Below are positions 26,701-38,150 of a DNA stretch of 64,000 nucleotides, in pieces (within the stretch, counting starts at the first letter, position 1; the number at the start of each line of letters is the position of its first letter). Below the pieces are notes generated by a model, which saw nothing but the letters and a program-made list of their open reading frames with translations, did not search any database and was not told where the DNA came from. The translations under genes were made by a program, and so were the position numbers. This stretch comes from Calendula officinalis (taxonomy: Eukaryota > Streptophyta > Magnoliopsida > Asterales > Asteraceae), in NCBI GenBank assembly GCA_963853835.1, contig OY970835.1:32314047-32378046 (forward strand), read 5' to 3'.

Positions 26701-29700
26701 ACTCGTGACCAAACAGAAGTAGGTGTCGAAAGTAATAGAGGGCCCCTATTATCGTACACACCGAACTTTTGGTTGGTTATGGGGAGATTTTGAAGGGATC
26801 GATGGACCAATGCTTGTTATTGTGAAATTATTTTATGCATGTTATTTGTTTGAGTGAGTATATGTGGTTTATGTTATCATAATAGAGAATTCTAGTGCCA
26901 AACTCGAGGACGAGTTTTCTCCAAGTGGAGTTGAGTAGGGGTAAAAAGGAAAATTGTCAAGAAATAATTATCATTAATTATTATTTATAAATATTATGAG
27001 CATGATGCTTATGCAGAGAGATTTTGTTGGTATGAATTTAAAGTGCGAAATCTAGATGCATATAATGGATCAAATAAATTATAGGAGTAACTATCAAATC
27101 AAGCAGTTAAGAATAATTAAATTTATTCCGTGGGTAATTATAGAGTTTACAACAAAATGATAGATCGGGTTTATTGGAGAAATTAACAAATCAAGTTAAT
27201 TGGGTTGAATGAATATCGTGCAAAAGGGAAGTAGTAATACTACAATTATATACAAGATAAGACAGTATACTTATTCTTGGGTGGTTATAAATGTGATAAT
27301 GAGAAATCATTAAATTAAAGTGATGAGAACTTATTAATGAGTCAAATATGAGAAAATGCTACAATGAAATTTGAAAATGAGTTAAACGGAGATCGGTAAT
27401 TTGCTGGTAATGAGTTATTATTAAAACGAGCTAAAGGATAAAATTTTATTTTGATTAATAATGGAGCAATTTTGAGTTATAAGAAATTTACAAATCGAGT
27501 TACATAAGCAAATTAATAAAATAAGTCAAAAGAAAAAAATATTAAATTAACGGGAAGTTTTATTCAAATTTTTGAAGTATTATAAAGTGTTATGAGTTTC
27601 GAGGTATTATAAAATTATATGAGAAAACTCTATTTATGAATAATTATTAAACTTGAGATGAGAACAACTATTCAATAAATTTATATTGAACTTAGGAGAA
27701 ATTTCGAAAAGACGAGAATGTACTGAATTGATGAAGCGTGAGTAAACCGTAAGATTTAGAATAAAGTGTAACTGCGAATTGAGTAAATGAGAACTAAGGA
27801 ATTAATTCGTAATTTGAGTAACGAGAAATCATTATAAATAGGAGTATGAAATTTAATTGAAATTAATGAGTGGATATGGTCAAAATAATTAAGAGACATT
27901 TTAAATTGAGTAAAATCAGTGAAACGGTCTATTAAAGGATCGTTAAACTAGATGAATGAGAAAACATCTATTAAAATATTACCGAGAAACCACTAAATGT
28001 AATAGAATGAGAACCTATTAAAGGGAATTAAATGACAAGATCGTTAATTTGAGCTATTTAAAGGGTTATCAACATCGGTAATATGCAAACCTAATAGAGT
28101 AAGGTAACAATATAATGTTAAAGAAGAGTTATTTTGAGAACCAATAACGCGGTTGAGAGAGAGTATATCATTCCAAGTGTTATAAGCTGGTAAACTGGAA
28201 CACGCGAGTAGTAATAAGAATGAGTAAAAATGTGATTTATACCTAATGCTATTGATTGTAATTATTATTACTTTATGAGTTGTTACTGAGTTAGAATTCT
28301 GGATTTGCTTCTGAGTTAAGATTTATGAGTTTGATCCTGAGTTATATATTTCCGAGTTATACTCCTGGGATATGTTTTGAGTTTATTTCTGAGTGGGACT
28401 TCTGAGTTATATTTCCAGATCATATTTTGGAGTTATATACCTGAGCATATGAGAATTCTGTGTGATATGTATATTCCTTGTGATTTATTTGCATGGTTTT
28501 TATATTAATTGATAATGGTGTAAAACGCTAAATTATTTATTATGCTGTTAACAAACTGTTGACCCATAGAGTAGAGGACCTTCCGAGTCATTTTGGTGGA
28601 AAAATTGTCGATAATGAAATTTTTACCTGTTGCTAAAATGTGTAAGTGGTCATTTGATGGAGTTGTGCGGGAAGAAAATTTTCCATAAAAACTTGTTATC
28701 GTCATGAGAGATCCGAGTGTGATTGTGCAAATGGTTTGGATGACCTGGTACTGCGCTGAGCATCTGGTATCGTCAACAAATCAATAGTAAATTTCCAAGT
28801 GGAGTTGAATCGGTGATTCAACGCGACGTTAATCGCTGAGTGCAACAACTGTATCCGAATGCGAGAGCAAGAAGACGCCTTCAGCAGAGTATCGTGGGTT
28901 CTTTCGGTCATGTTATCGACACCATTTTTGACGATAAACCGAGATTCTTAGAGAGCGTTCTAATTTTTAGCCTTACAGTCTCGCGCCACCGGAGATGTAA
29001 CATTTTAAGGAACAGTTGCGAGAGCCAGAGTTCATCTTGGTCGAGTAGGTCACCGTGAAGAGCTTCTTTTGAGTCATAACTTTTTCATGTATCCCATTTG
29101 AGGATGCGTGTCGTTGGCGAGCCAAAGTCTGAGATGCGGGATCACTACCCTAAGCTTCTTCTGAGCGACGACTTCGAGGACGAAGTCTATTTCAAGTGGA
29201 GTTGAGTTGTAACGCCCCGAAATTTTAAATAATTAAATATTACTTTTAATAAATTTAATTACGTTTTATTAATTAATAAACTTTCTTGTATTTTATTTGA
29301 TAAAATAAATATGTGACATGTTATTTATATGTTTATGAGATCTCTATTATGTGACATTGATTATTTAATTAAGTACGTATATGACATTTCGAGTTTAAAT
29401 GATTAAGGGGTTTATTATAAGTGACGTTTTAAATCCCGAGCTTTAGAGAATGTCGAGTTATAAGGTGAGGGCCGGCCCTTGGCCAAGGCCCGAACCATGT
29501 TTTCCCTTGGTTTCTTTTGTTCGTAATTCACCAGTTAAGCCGAGACTATTGTTTGTTTCCTATCGAGCCCGATCTGTGGAAATCTAGCTAGCAAGCAAGA
29601 AGTAGGCCAAGTCTTGGATTTGTTTCGTTGTCCGATTTTAATCAGGCCCGAGTTCTAGTCCAAGTCGTATGAATCCTGGTTCCCATCTAATATTCGAGTA

Positions 29701-32700
29701 GCACCATTGAGCCCATGTCCGGCCTCATGAGAAAGGCTGAGTTGCGAGTGAGTCCTAAGCCCAAGAAAGAGGTATTTAAGCTAAGTATATTCCCTAATCC
29801 CTAAGTAATGTCATTTGCCTCCTTGCCTACCATTCAGCCGCAGCTTGTCTGCTCTTCCTCCCCATTTGTTGATCGTGAACTACTAAAAGAAGAACACCCC
29901 AACTTCCTTGTTTCTCCATCTGAACGCAGGCATCACAGATCGTACTCGGTAGTCCCAACTTTCTTTGTTTAGTGACAATTCTTTTAATTACCTTGGTCCC
30001 GATTCTGTTTTGACGGAGTGGTGGTTGTGGAAACCTTTCACCGACTGAAAGTCCTAGCATGTGGTGGCAAAATCTCAGCCATGAAGAATTAAAATAGGTG
30101 GCTATTGCTTGCTGCTCTCATGAGGAATAATCAATGATTTCATGCGGGGGAAGTTATTTATTTTCGAGTGTGATTGGGTGCCATTGATCGAGCAGAACCT
30201 TGGACCCCTCGAACCGTGTGGTAATATTCCCTATTCCTTGTTCCGCTTTTCCTTCGTTTTTATTCGTCTTGATTGGGTTGAAAAATGTGGTCTGTTATTA
30301 TTTTGGTGATCGGGTTTTGGTGATCGAGTTTCGTGGATCAAACAGTAAGTAATTCTTTGTTCCTTCTTAGTTGTTGCTATCAATTTTGTCCATAGAGTCG
30401 TAGGGCTGCAGATTAATCGTTTTGGTATCGTGTCTCAAATCGTTTTGTTGTCATGCCGGTTTAGCTTAATTGTCGTCCCGTTGGCTCGAGTATTTGCTTG
30501 GTTCAGATTTTTAGAAAAGAATCGGTTTAGTCGAGCTGTGATTGGTGTCTTGTTTTAATTAATCTTTTTGGTGTCGGGTAGCTAGATTGTCCTGATTTCC
30601 CTTCTAGTTGTTAACCGTTGTTAAACAGATTGTAGGGTTGGATTGTCGGGTTGTTAAAATGGTTTTAATCAACATAATTTTCTGGCAGATTCTGTCCTAT
30701 TATTCGGGACTGTTTTAACTGATTTAAAATATCATTTCGGACTTTTGGCCCGTGATGGTGCCTTGGTTTCTGTGTTAGCTTTTCAAAACCGCAACCCTCT
30801 CGTCAATCCGAATTACGGTTTAAAAGTTATAACTAATTTAGTATGCTGCTGTTAGGAAATGACCTGTGCGTCATGTCTGTCTTGCAACTCTGTTTTGAGA
30901 CACTTAGTGTCAGTTTTAGCCAGTGACCGTCTCTCAGAGATATGTAGTTCTGGTCGTCTACTTTGCATGGTAAAAATTTGGGATTAATCTACTGTACAGT
31001 TTAGGATCTATGGCAGTTTCCGTGAGACCGACGGGTGCTGCCAGCTTTTCTGAAATAATGATAAGTGGCTAGATTTTAATCCGAGGTTCCTTTTTATGTT
31101 TTAGGACCGTCTAGGAGATAACTTGCTGCATCTTTGATTTCCCGCGAACCCTTTGGAGCTTACGTTTCTCGAGGTGAGTATTCTCACCGTGTATTCAGTT
31201 TTAACGTTGTACATGCCTGACCTATGTGTTACATTTCTTGCACCATAATTGTTATCTGAGCTTGAGCTGTTATCTGAGTTTGATCCGCTATCTGAGTTTG
31301 ATTTGTTATCTGAGTTTGACATGCTATCTGAGTATCTGAGCAGGTGTTGATTTATTTTAATCTGAGACATTGTGCCTGGGTAACCGAGCTCGGCACAGGG
31401 TCATTCTGTGCTACTACTTGCTAGGGCATCTGAGATAATTATGTTAAAGAGATAATAAAACATAATAACACACATCTGAGTTTTTGGCTATATGCCTGGG
31501 ATCACCTCCCGTCTGAGTTTTGGGATTATTCCCGTCTGAGTTTTGGGATCACTCCCGTCTGAGTTTTTGGCTTATGCCTATCTGAGGTGTGAGGAGGGGC
31601 GAGGTTGATCTCTCGTCCCAAATCACACAAGCGCGCTATATAAATTAAAATCTGAGTAATAAAAATCTGAGAAATAATCTGAGTAATTAATCGAGTAGAT
31701 TCTGAGTAGGAGTACACCGATGTGCCCTCATGTGTTGTATGTTATGATTGTTTGCATTTTGAGAATTATTCACTCAGCTTCCCCAGCTGACCCAAACTTT
31801 CCCCCACATTATTTCAGGTACCAGCAAAGGAAAGGAGAAGGTGGACGGTTGACCGCTGTATCTTTTCATTACTGATGTGGACATCATTTAATATTTTAAA
31901 ACACTTTACTTTATCTTAACTATTTCCGCAATAAATACGTTTTAAATGTTAAATATTAATATCTGAGATTTATTTATGGGACCTTTTGATTATAATTTTA
32001 TTTACAAAAATTTTATAAAACCTTGTAAATTTTTGGGTGTTACAATCAGCCACTACACTGTATACAATAAAATTTTGTTTGAAATGCTTGATGAGTTGAG
32101 GATCCTCAGACATACCATCACATCGGTAGGTGTGGTTATTCTTGCCATGGTTTGCTTTAGAATACGTACCAAACTGTACCCCGGGGTTGAAAGATAGCAA
32201 TACGAGGTGAATGGAACACTGGGAAACTTTAATAGTAATTTTTTTACCGAGGATCATATTTAACTCATCGGGGTAGTACTTGGAAGGATCCTTTCCGTAT
32301 TTGTCAATTAAGTCCCAGACACTAAGGCCGGTCAACTTGTGAATAGAGCTGTTGAAAAACACAACTTGTGCCATACCAGTCTCATCGATGACTGTTACAA
32401 CCACCCTAAACCTGTTAATAAAAAAATTGTAAACAGTAAAAATAGGGAGATAACGTGTCATTATGGTTGAGATTCAAATTTCCGTCAATTCAGGGAAATC
32501 TTACCTTGAAACGGTTTGTACTGCCCCACAGTCGTCGCATTCGTAAGTAGTATAGCGATTATTTGCTGATCTTACTTTCACTTTTTTGGTGCACTCCTTG
32601 CATGCTATATAAGACCATCCCATTTGTTCGTGTACACAATGAATGGTTGCAAAGAAGATGCAGTGGGAATCCTGTATATTTTAAATTAATGTGAGAGTAA

Positions 32701-34413
32701 ATTAAATGAAACCATCAGTAGGTAGATGTATTATTGTATTAGTTATTGGAATAATGGTTTTACATACCTGTTGAATCTGACGAATATGAGCCACCATGCT
32801 TTTAACCGAACCCTTAAAGAAATCTGATACGATAACCACTTTAGCATCAGGTGTGAAGAACTCAATTTTGAATTGGTTTGGATCATAATCCTCCTGATTT
32901 TCAGCCCTGAAATACAATTATAAACCAACCAGAAATGTTAAACTAATTATGGTTTTTAAAAAAAATTATTTGACAATAATAAATGTTACTCACTCTGTTT
33001 TAAATGCAAGAATAGCGGGGTGATCCTGATCAATAATTATCTTTGTTCCGAACAAAGCGTTATGGACCGCCGATGCCTCTGCATTGTGTGTGTAACAAAA
33101 ACAATTAACAAAAAAAAAAAAATTTGCTTTGTATTAGGGATTTGGGTACGTATATCACGTAATTTAAAAAAAGAGTTTTTAATTAAAAAATTGAATCAAA
33201 TTACATGATTTTTTTTAAGTGTGAATTTTTGCTATAAATCATACATTTAAAGTACTTAACCTTGCCAAGTTGTAGTAACACGACAAAATGTCCAAATTTT
33301 TCTGGATCAGTGGCACAATCATTCCACATCGTGGCCCACTCTTCCCAAAATGTTAAATCAAGTTGTTCTCCACTGTTTTTATTTTTTAATTAATTATATA
33401 TAAATATCTTAAAATAATTCATATGTATATAAATATGTATGTTAGTAGTACGTACATGTTATCCTCGACCACAACAGTACGTCGAAATTTCATACCACTT
33501 TGCGTGGGTACCTTTACAATCTCCATAATCCCAACAACAGAGCCAATAACATCTGAAACAGATTAAAATATTTGAAAGCAGTATGTATAAATTAAATATA
33601 TCCATGCGATAAAAATATTATATAAAAGTTAAATTTAAAATATAAGTAGGACGTACCAACATCGTCTTTTTCAGCATAAGTACGATCTGCCGACTTAATC
33701 TCAGTATACGGTTCGAGCAGTAAACTATACAAATTGTCATCAATTTGATCAATTCGAGTAACAGTTGTGTTGAACCCAAATGCAAGTTTATACTTATGTG
33801 GTAATAAAGGGTAAATTCCAGTATTCTGATAAATAATGAAGTTTGAAATCTCATAACACTTTCCTTCCTCGAAAAGCGGCTCGAACTTATGTATGAACTC
33901 TCTTTTAATCCAAATTTGGATTCGATCATTCTGTTAAATTTCAAAATTTAAGCATGTTTTAATTAAATCAATTGCACAAAAAGTTATATGATGTATTCAC
34001 AGCAAATACCTGATCATCATGCAGAACTAAGTCTAGAGAATATGGCTTATGTGGTTCGTTCTTACGGTGGGAATGCCAGATTGAAAGACATCTCCCCCGA
34101 ACAGATATGTTCCGTAACCCCGCATTTATTTTCCCTATTGGTGTAATGGTTTTCTATTTGAAGGTTTATGAAATAAACATTTAGAAGTTAATAATCTTAT
34201 ATACTAAATAATTAAAAAATGTATATATGTAATTTATTTACCTTGGGTTGTTTCCATGTTAACAGGACTTTGTGTTGAATTTTCAGTGGGACGGAATCTT
34301 CGGGACCCTATTGATATACCAGAACTTGCCAAACGCCTCAGATTGCCGCCAGAGGAATTTGGTGTTTTCTGGTAGTTCAGCTTCGCTTTTCCTTTGTCGG
34401 TGTTGGTATTCAT
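14752..34413 (-). CDS. RPA1-like: RPA1-like (replication protein A 70-kDa subunit) gene, 10 exons, exon 9 interrupted by an LTR array
   Basis: RPA1 binds single-stranded DNA through OB folds. My hand-spliced exons on the minus strand are 34413-34242, 34134-34010, 33930-33657, 33552-33456, 33372-33261, 33076-32994, 32906-32768, 32671-32505, 32411-32045 continuing at 15114-15103, and 15012-14752. All introns are GT-AG and all phases agree. With the insertion and one ATCAG copy removed, the frame is open for 602 residues. Residues about 58-190 fit DBD-A (motif WIKREFIHKFEPLFEEGKCY), about 190-334 fit DBD-B (LDLTFWEEWATMW), and about 335-515 fit DBD-C with a Cys4 zinc ribbon (C358, C361, C379, C382). 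The C-terminus is acidic with a basic NKKRRV patch. The first 57 residues are Ser/Arg-rich and lack the usual RPA70N domain. Interrupted as it is, the gene cannot make the full protein. Fold assignment rests on motif recognition only. Confidence 0.82.
15115..15119. other. Target-site duplication ATCAG, left copy
   Basis: ATCAG here and at 32045-32049 flanks the whole three-LTR array. The 5-bp length is normal for LTR retrotransposon integrase. Confidence 0.9.
15120..17955 (+). repeat. LARD array LTR 1
   Basis: 2836 bp, TGTAACGCCCC to GGGTGTTACA. It contains a tandem run of TATCTGAGTTTGA-like units (about 17158-17262), a second run of CCCGTCTGAGTTTTGGGAT units (about 17410-17490) and a TATA box at 17549-17556. 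It holds a 14-bp duplication near 16219-16250 that LTR 3 shares and LTR 2 lacks. The short open frames in it are not conserved genes but by-products of the repeats. Confidence 0.92.
17549..17556 (+). promoter_or_regulatory. TATA box of LARD LTR 1 (equivalents at 24584 and 31637)
   Basis: TATATAAA follows GCGC and is kept in all three plus-strand LTRs. It is the best promoter candidate in the LTR. The minus-strand copy at 59475-62198 has a variant here. Confidence 0.45.
17956..22168 (+). mobile_element. LARD internal domain 1, non-coding
   Basis: The 4213-bp domain begins with the PBS TGGTATCAGAGC (17959-17970), primed by initiator tRNA-Met, and ends in CAAGTGGAGTTGAG directly before LTR 2. 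It is AT-rich and purine-biased, full of GAGTAA / GAGAAATTA words, and has no open frame longer than about 70 codons. CAAGTGGAGTTGA also occurs at about 19885-19898 and 21756-21768, so copies of the polypurine tract are present inside. It probably keeps only packaging and priming signals. Confidence 0.85.
22169..24990 (+). repeat. LARD array LTR 2 (middle)
   Basis: 2822 bp. It serves as 3' LTR of unit 1 and 5' LTR of unit 2. By eye it has about 15 private substitutions against about seven in each outer LTR, and it lacks the 14-bp duplicate. Confidence 0.92.
24991..29207 (+). mobile_element. LARD internal domain 2, non-coding
   Basis: 4217 bp, differing from internal domain 1 at roughly 18 positions plus a 3-bp insertion (about 99.5% identical by eye). 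Its PBS (24994-25005) carries one substitution, TGGTATTAGAGC. No gene is seen. Confidence 0.88.
29208..32044 (+). repeat. LARD array LTR 3
   Basis: 2837 bp, ending GTGTTACA against the right target-site copy ATCAG. It shares the 14-bp duplication and most diagnostic bases with LTR 1. Confidence 0.92.
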
Positions 34414-35286
34414 ACTGAAGATACAAAGTAATTTGCGGTTTATAATACTTTCCCTTTAATTTTATTTTTTATAAACTTTTACGAAAATATAATAAAATTT
34501 TTACAACAATTTTGTTATTATATTAATAAAACATAATACAGTGTTTATATATAACGTTATGTTAATGATTATATACTTAAGTAATATGCTCTAATTTAGG
34601 GATATATATAAATCCTTCCCAAATATGTGTGAATTAGTTATGGCAATTATTAATAATTAAATTATTCATGTTTTAATCGACCATTAATATTTTACCAAAA
34701 CATTAGGAAAGTTTGAAAATATTAAATGAAATATTAATGGTTATAATAATTAAGTAATTTTGTTTTGGAATATTTGTTAAAAAATTAGATAATTTTAAAC
34801 TGACTTTTCAATTAAACATGCACGGGTGAAACTTGACATTCTTCGACCTTATGGTATGCACTTTATATAAGGGTGGATGGGTTTTGAATTTTACATTCGG
34901 GTTTTGGCATAAGATTTGATTTCAAAAAAGGAATAGATTACTCCCGGCTCTTGGTAAGTAATAAAAAAGTTTTTTTAAATTTATTGTTTTGAAATTTAAA
35001 ATAGGAATGGTAATTAATTGTGTTGATTCTTTAGAATTACTATTTATTTTAATTCATGTTTTGACAGGATATCGTTGCCTGTAAATCCGGTTTACAATAA
35101 CTACGTTCCTATCAAGAATGCATCTTTTCCAAAAATAAAGCATACAGTTACGGGTGAAGAGAGAAGTTTATGAGGAATGAATGGACCAATGCCGGAATTA
35201 CACGTGGCATTGTCCACCAATCAAAAGCCGGCGTTGTGATGATGTGACATGAAGTCATCATGTGTAGCCTCATATATAATAGAGGA

Positions 35287-36500
35287 TAACACATCAAATT
35301 AAATATGAATTAAAATGTATTTGATTTATTTATTTCTTTGATGCTTATAAATTAAACCTTCCCAAAAACTCACTATATTGCGAATAGACAAATATTAATA
35401 CGTATTGCATGGCAATTAACTTTTTTTGCGATCTTTTTTATGAACATCCACGCACGTATGCACACAAAATCAATTTAACAAATATTAAACAAAAGCAAAT
35501 AATACTTTAATACACACTTTACACGTGCTTAACATGCATGCGATGAAGGTATATATTCCCTAACTTTTTAAGTCAACGATGAGAATTAGATACTAAATTT
35601 AAGTCAATAACACATTAACCCTCTCTCTCTTTTGGGCGAATAAACATTTTTAACCTGCTTAATTACTAGTACCAATGATTACCGGGTTGGATCGGCCGGT
35701 CGGACCGAAAATGGGTGTGTTGCCGGAGGGAAGTAGCTGGTTCAAATGGTCTCAACCGTCATATTTTAACATTACCGGGTTGAACTGGACCTAGGAAAAC
35801 TAGATTGGGCTGGGCTTTTTTTTAATTTATGACCCTAATAATTAATAGCTTGATGCTTCGTGAATCCTGACTCTTTTGCAGCCCAACACTCATAGTCGAT
35901 TATTTCCACAGAGTAATTAAAAACTACAATCATATTAAACATAAAGTAGTATCTATGACTAAATTAGTATTTGCCGTTAAAAAAAACTAATACCATAATT
36001 AATTAACCGTTTTCATGATATAGGAGCAAGCTTAAAACCTGCTAAACTAAGACATTATTTAGTATAAAACTATAAATACATCGAAGTGACCAAGAGACAA
36101 CCCGCAATACTGTTTTACGATCGACACATTTGGTCAATTATTGATATACATAAATAAGGTTACATATACATGTATTATGTATATTAGTTATTGTTATAAC
36201 TTTCACAAAAATTTGTTGGAATTGGATTCAGAAATGATCTTCTAAGGAACAGGAATCCAACATGTATGGATGAGTAGGACCACCGTGGACGGTGGCTCAG
36301 GGTGACTGACGGGATGCTTTGAAAAGGCGCCATGTGGTGGTGGCTAACTCTCGGTGGCTAAATATGGTTCACTTCTTCTCCAAAACCATTGAAATCCTCC
36401 ACATCAATAATAGAATCTCACTTTTATGCACTCGATGCTCACTCGTTAATTCCCTTTTTGAAAAAAAAAATAATAATAATCGAATTCCTTACTAAATTTA
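35287..36500. other. No gene seen
   Basis: AT-rich intergenic DNA between the Helitron and the next TIR element. I found no coding pattern on either strand and no clear element ends. Confidence 0.5.
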
Positions 36501-37757
36501 GGTGCTGTTTGTTTTTTAACAAAAGGTTTTCCTGAGGTTTTTTGTATTCGTGGCGCAGACCACGCGCAGAAAAAGGCTTGCGCAGATGTTTGTTTTTCGG
36601 AAGCCCGAAGACCTTATATTGTCTGCCTAAGGTCTTCCCCAGGAAGACTTTGGCATTAGCTTCTTGGGTCTTCCAAACTTAAAAAAAACATCTCCAAACT
36701 TAATTAATATTATTATTATTATATTAATATATATTATTATTATGTTAATATATAATATTATTATTTTAATTAATATTATTATTATATTAACTAATATTAT
36801 TATTATATTAATTAATATTATTGTTATATATTAATTAATATTATTATTATATTAATATACTTTATTATTATGTTAATATATGATATTATTATATTAATTA
36901 ATATTATTATTTTATTAATTAATATATTATTATATGTTAATTAATATTATTATATTAATATATAATATTATTATATTTTAATATATTTAAGTTATATATT
37001 ATTATATTTAAATTATATATATTACTATTATATATAAATATAATATAATATTAATATATTAACTAATATTATTAATATATTAATTAATACTATCATTATT
37101 ATATTAATATATATTTTTATTATATTAATGTATAATATTATTATTTGAATTAATATTTATTATATATATAACTATATTTTTTATTTTCTTTTAATATTAA
37201 TCTTACTCATGCACATATTAAATACTTGATAAACCAAACAACATTAATGATCAAGGAAATACTAAAAAATACCTATTATATTTCTTAAAAATTCGTATTA
37301 CATTTCTCTTTCTCATTATCTACTTTGAACAAAGCGTCCCTAAGAGTATTATTGTTATTTGGTTATGTAGAAATTGGATTTTATTGTTGTTGTTATGCAT
37401 AAATTGATTATTGAAACTTTGAAAGAAAAAAATAAACTTTGGTAATGTATGGACTCAAGATGGAGTATATTTTAAATTTCATTATTTGTTAAATTGAAAA
37501 CATTCGTAAGGATTTGACAAAAAAAATTACAAGATAGAAGTAAACAAATTGTTATTGCAATGTATGGATTATTTCAATGTTGCAAGATTGAGTATATTTT
37601 AAATTTCAGATTATTTAACCAGTCTGCAGATGTTAAAAAAACAAACAACAGTTTTCTTGCAGACTGCAGACCTTTGCTCCATTTCAGAAGCTGCAGTAGT
37701 TGGCAGATGTGGTCCGCAGACAACAAATCTTTTTGCTCTGAAAAAACAAACAGCACC
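36501..37757. mobile_element. Non-autonomous TIR element with GGTGCTGTTTGTTTTTT ends
   Basis: The left end GGTGCTGTTTGTTTTTT is matched perfectly over 17 bp by the right end in inverse orientation. The flanks are TTA on the left and TCA on the right, close to the TWA duplication of PIF/Harbinger elements but not identical, so superfamily is uncertain. Subterminal GCAGAC / GTCTGC words recur near both ends. The centre (about 36690-37180) is a 500-bp run of TTA/TAA-rich low-complexity sequence. No transposase is visible; the open frame near the right end is not recognisable. Confidence 0.7.
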
Positions 37758-38142
37758 TCAGAGACCATCCTCCTTATAACTTATTTAAACAATAATACTT
37801 TAAGCATAAAAAAACATCATTTTTTTCTGTAAAAGGACGATCAACATTACAAAAGACATGAATTTGCGTGGAAGCTACTGTGACTTGCCTTTTAAATTTA
37901 GAATAATGTCTACAGCGACATGTGACGCGACGAGTTTGGAATGACACAAATCCTATCTATAAACTATCATATTCATTGCGTTACATAAATATATAGTAGA
38001 TGAATGCTAACATTTATCATTAAAAAAATAATATTATAGGCGGGTTTTGAAGTTCAATCATTAGGGAACACATTTGATACGCTTTTAGGTTTAGAGAAAA
38101 AAATATCTAAGAAATCATTCTTAAAATTTATAATCAGATGTT
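37758..38142. other. No gene seen
   Basis: Short AT-rich stretch between two TIR elements. Confidence 0.5.
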
Positions 38143-38150
38143 GTTTCCAA

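Larger units (their letters stand above)
15120..32044 (+). mobile_element. Tandem LTR-internal-LTR-internal-LTR array of a non-coding LTR element (LARD-like)
   Basis: Three LTRs (15120-17955, 22169-24990, 29208-32044) alternate with two internal domains (17956-22168, 24991-29207), with periods of 7049 and 7039 bp. Only the outer ends carry the target duplication ATCAG. Each internal domain starts with a tRNA-Met type PBS and ends in a purine-rich tract, so the unit has every cis signal of an LTR element. Yet no gag, protease, RT or integrase is recognisable in 4.2 kb. It is a large retrotransposon derivative that needs proteins in trans. The LTR start TGTAACGCCCCGAAATTT and the long LTRs suggest a Gypsy (Tekay/Del-like) origin, which is inference. 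Confidence 0.9.
14592..35286 (-). mobile_element. Helitron carrying an RPA1-like gene, split by a nested LTR array
   Basis: On the minus strand the element begins TCCTCTATTATATATGAGG at 35286 and ends GTAGCTAG at 14592. It is preceded by A and followed by T, as expected of Helitrons, which insert between A and T without target duplication. Eleven bases before the CTAG end is a perfect 8-bp hairpin. After removal of the 16.93-kb nested insertion the element is about 3.77 kb. It holds one gene, RPA1-like, and no Rep/helicase, so it would depend on a Helitron elsewhere. Plant Helitrons are known to encode RPA1-like proteins, which supports the call. The 873 bp upstream of the ATG (34414-35286) have no other gene. 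Confidence 0.8.

Noticed and set aside
15120..32044. A tandem gene cluster or satellite array
   Set aside because: The 7-kb period is explained by LTR-internal units with PBS and polypurine tract and an outer 5-bp target duplication.
32045..32170. Alternative splice model with a donor at 32169 and a 20-bp microexon at the insertion site
   Set aside because: The GTACGT at 32169 can be read through in frame, and the read-through peptide (with EDPQLIKHFKQNF) looks like normal RPA sequence, so a single longer exon 9 is simpler.
37560..37832. Open frame of 90 codons at the right end of the TIR element
   Set aside because: It covers the subterminal repeats and shows no transposase motif or similarity I recognise.
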